64,000 nucleotides of DNA, taken from NCBI RefSeq assembly GCF_014235875.1, contig NZ_JACJUK010000003.1, forward strand, positions 248,001-312,000, given 5' to 3'. The notes beneath the pieces are model-generated. The model was given only the letters and a program-made list of their open reading frames with translations, had not been told where the DNA came from and ran no database searches. The DNA comes from Croceivirga lutea. GTDB taxonomy: Bacteria > Bacteroidota > Bacteroidia > Flavobacteriales > Flavobacteriaceae. The translations under genes were made by a program, and so were the position numbers. Positions 63,582-64,000 of this stretch are shown here, in pieces (the stretch's first letter is position 1; the number at the start of each line of letters is the position of its first letter).

Positions 63582-63677
63582 ATGAAATTCAACGAAGACT
63601 CTAGAGTAAAACTTCCTGCAATACTGCATTTAACCCAACTTGGGTATACCTACATTTTTTTAAAAAATGCTGTTTAG
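63582..63677 (+). pseudogene. Decayed 5' end of a type I restriction endonuclease gene (hsdR)
   Basis: The frame from ATG 63582 reads 'MKFNEDSRVKLPAILHLTQL' followed by 'GYTYIFLKNAV' and then TAG. Intact HsdR proteins begin with a similar 'F.EDSRVK.PA..HL..LGY.Y..L' segment and continue with a Trp-Asp-Glu-Glu-Thr motif. Here the codon after AV is TAG where TGG (Trp) is expected, and the next four codons still read DEET. After that the frame is lost, though a shifted frame ('NLFNIFFRRTLTLNLLNN') up to about 63760 is weakly reminiscent of the next HsdR residues. It is a point-mutated, truncated remnant rather than an independent small gene. Confidence 0.72.
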
Positions 63678-63781
63678 GATGAAGAAACCTGTTAACCTTT
63701 TCAATATTTTTTTTCGAAGAACATTGACTTTAAATCTTTTGAACAATATCATTAATCTTTAAATTTTAGTATTTAACATAA

Positions 63782-64000
63782 ATGGCAAAACAAGAAAAAA
63801 CCAAATCCATAGAAGAAACATTATGGCAAGCCTGTGACAAGCTTAGAGGCTCTGTAGAATCAAGCGAATACAAACACGTTGTACTAGGTTTAATCTTCTT
63901 AAAATTTGCCAGCGATAAATTTGAAGAACGTAAAAAAGAGCTCATTGAAGAAGGAAAAGAGAAATATGTAGAAATGAAGGATTTCTACAATATGAAAAAT
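63782..64000 (+). CDS. hsdM: Type I restriction-modification methylase subunit HsdM (5' end; continues beyond window)
   Basis: The frame from ATG 63782 runs open to the right edge (73 codons). It reads 'KSIEETLWQACDKLRGSVESSEYKHVVLGLIFLKFASDKFEERKKEL', which is the N-terminal helical domain (HsdM_N) of type I adenine methylases. The catalytic SAM-binding domain (NPPF motif) would lie outside the window. The decayed hsdR start just upstream implies an R-M locus with hsdS and an intact or lost hsdR further on. Confidence 0.93.
   Translation, partial: MAKQEKTKSIEETLWQACDKLRGSVESSEYKHVVLGLIFLKFASDKFEERKKELIEEGKEKYVEMKDFYNMKN

Overview
The window is AT-rich, gene-dense chromosomal DNA of a member of the Bacteroidota, most likely a marine Flavobacteriaceae. 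The evidence is the gene families (DUF5723, DUF3078, DUF6503, DUF3109, VPS10-like propellers, LytS/LytTR pairs, a PiT transporter fused to a PhoU-like domain), many SpII lipoproteins, TAnnTTTG-type -7 boxes, and the lack of Shine-Dalgarno signals. I saw no tRNA, rRNA, CRISPR array, prophage or intact insertion sequence.

Layout. 1-8.4 kb: a minus-strand run with a papain-like protease, a small lipoprotein and an M48 protease, then a DUF5723 outer-membrane protein and a large LRR/Calx-beta-type surface protein that leaves the window on the left. 8.4-18.2 kb: a LuxR-type regulator and housekeeping genes (dxs, a DUF3078 protein, a dGTPase, a Pi transporter, nadD, gmk, yicC). 18.3-29.2 kb: an accessory sugar region with two DUF1080 lipoproteins, two TIM-barrel isomerase/epimerase-like proteins, a Gfo/Idh/MocA oxidoreductase, two MFS transporters, and a divergent GMC oxidoreductase with its gluconate-dehydrogenase-type small subunit. 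Together these look like a pathway that oxidises glycosides at C3 and then cleaves the keto-glycoside. 29.2-29.8 kb: a minus-strand structured RNA candidate with 6S-like architecture and its own terminator, plus a 42-codon ORF. 29.8-48.8 kb: a LytTR response regulator with a TPR histidine kinase, then mixed core genes (MarC, CtpA-type protease, dCMP deaminase, HupE/UreJ, DjlA-like, bacilliredoxin, PlsC, HD phosphohydrolase, radical SAM protein, enoyl-CoA hydratase, sensor kinase, HemJ). 48.8-57.5 kb: two tandem ~1045-residue Asp-box propeller proteins, divergent from a second DUF1080 plus exported Gfo/Idh/MocA pair. 57.5-62.3 kb: a family of about 410-bp intergenic repeats (one solitary copy, then three tandem copies and a deleted one) around an SRAP/YedK-type gene and a serine hydrolase. 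62.3-64 kb: a small exported protein, a nucleoside deaminase, a decayed hsdR start, and the beginning of hsdM, the left edge of a type I restriction-modification locus.

The points most worth a second look are the 3-keto-sugar gene set and its smaller second copy, the structured RNA at 29.27-29.42 kb, the 410-bp repeat family, the broken hsdR start in front of hsdM, and a near-palindrome shared by two regulatory regions (4.9 and 8.8 kb). All functions are assigned from sequence reading alone, without database searches.
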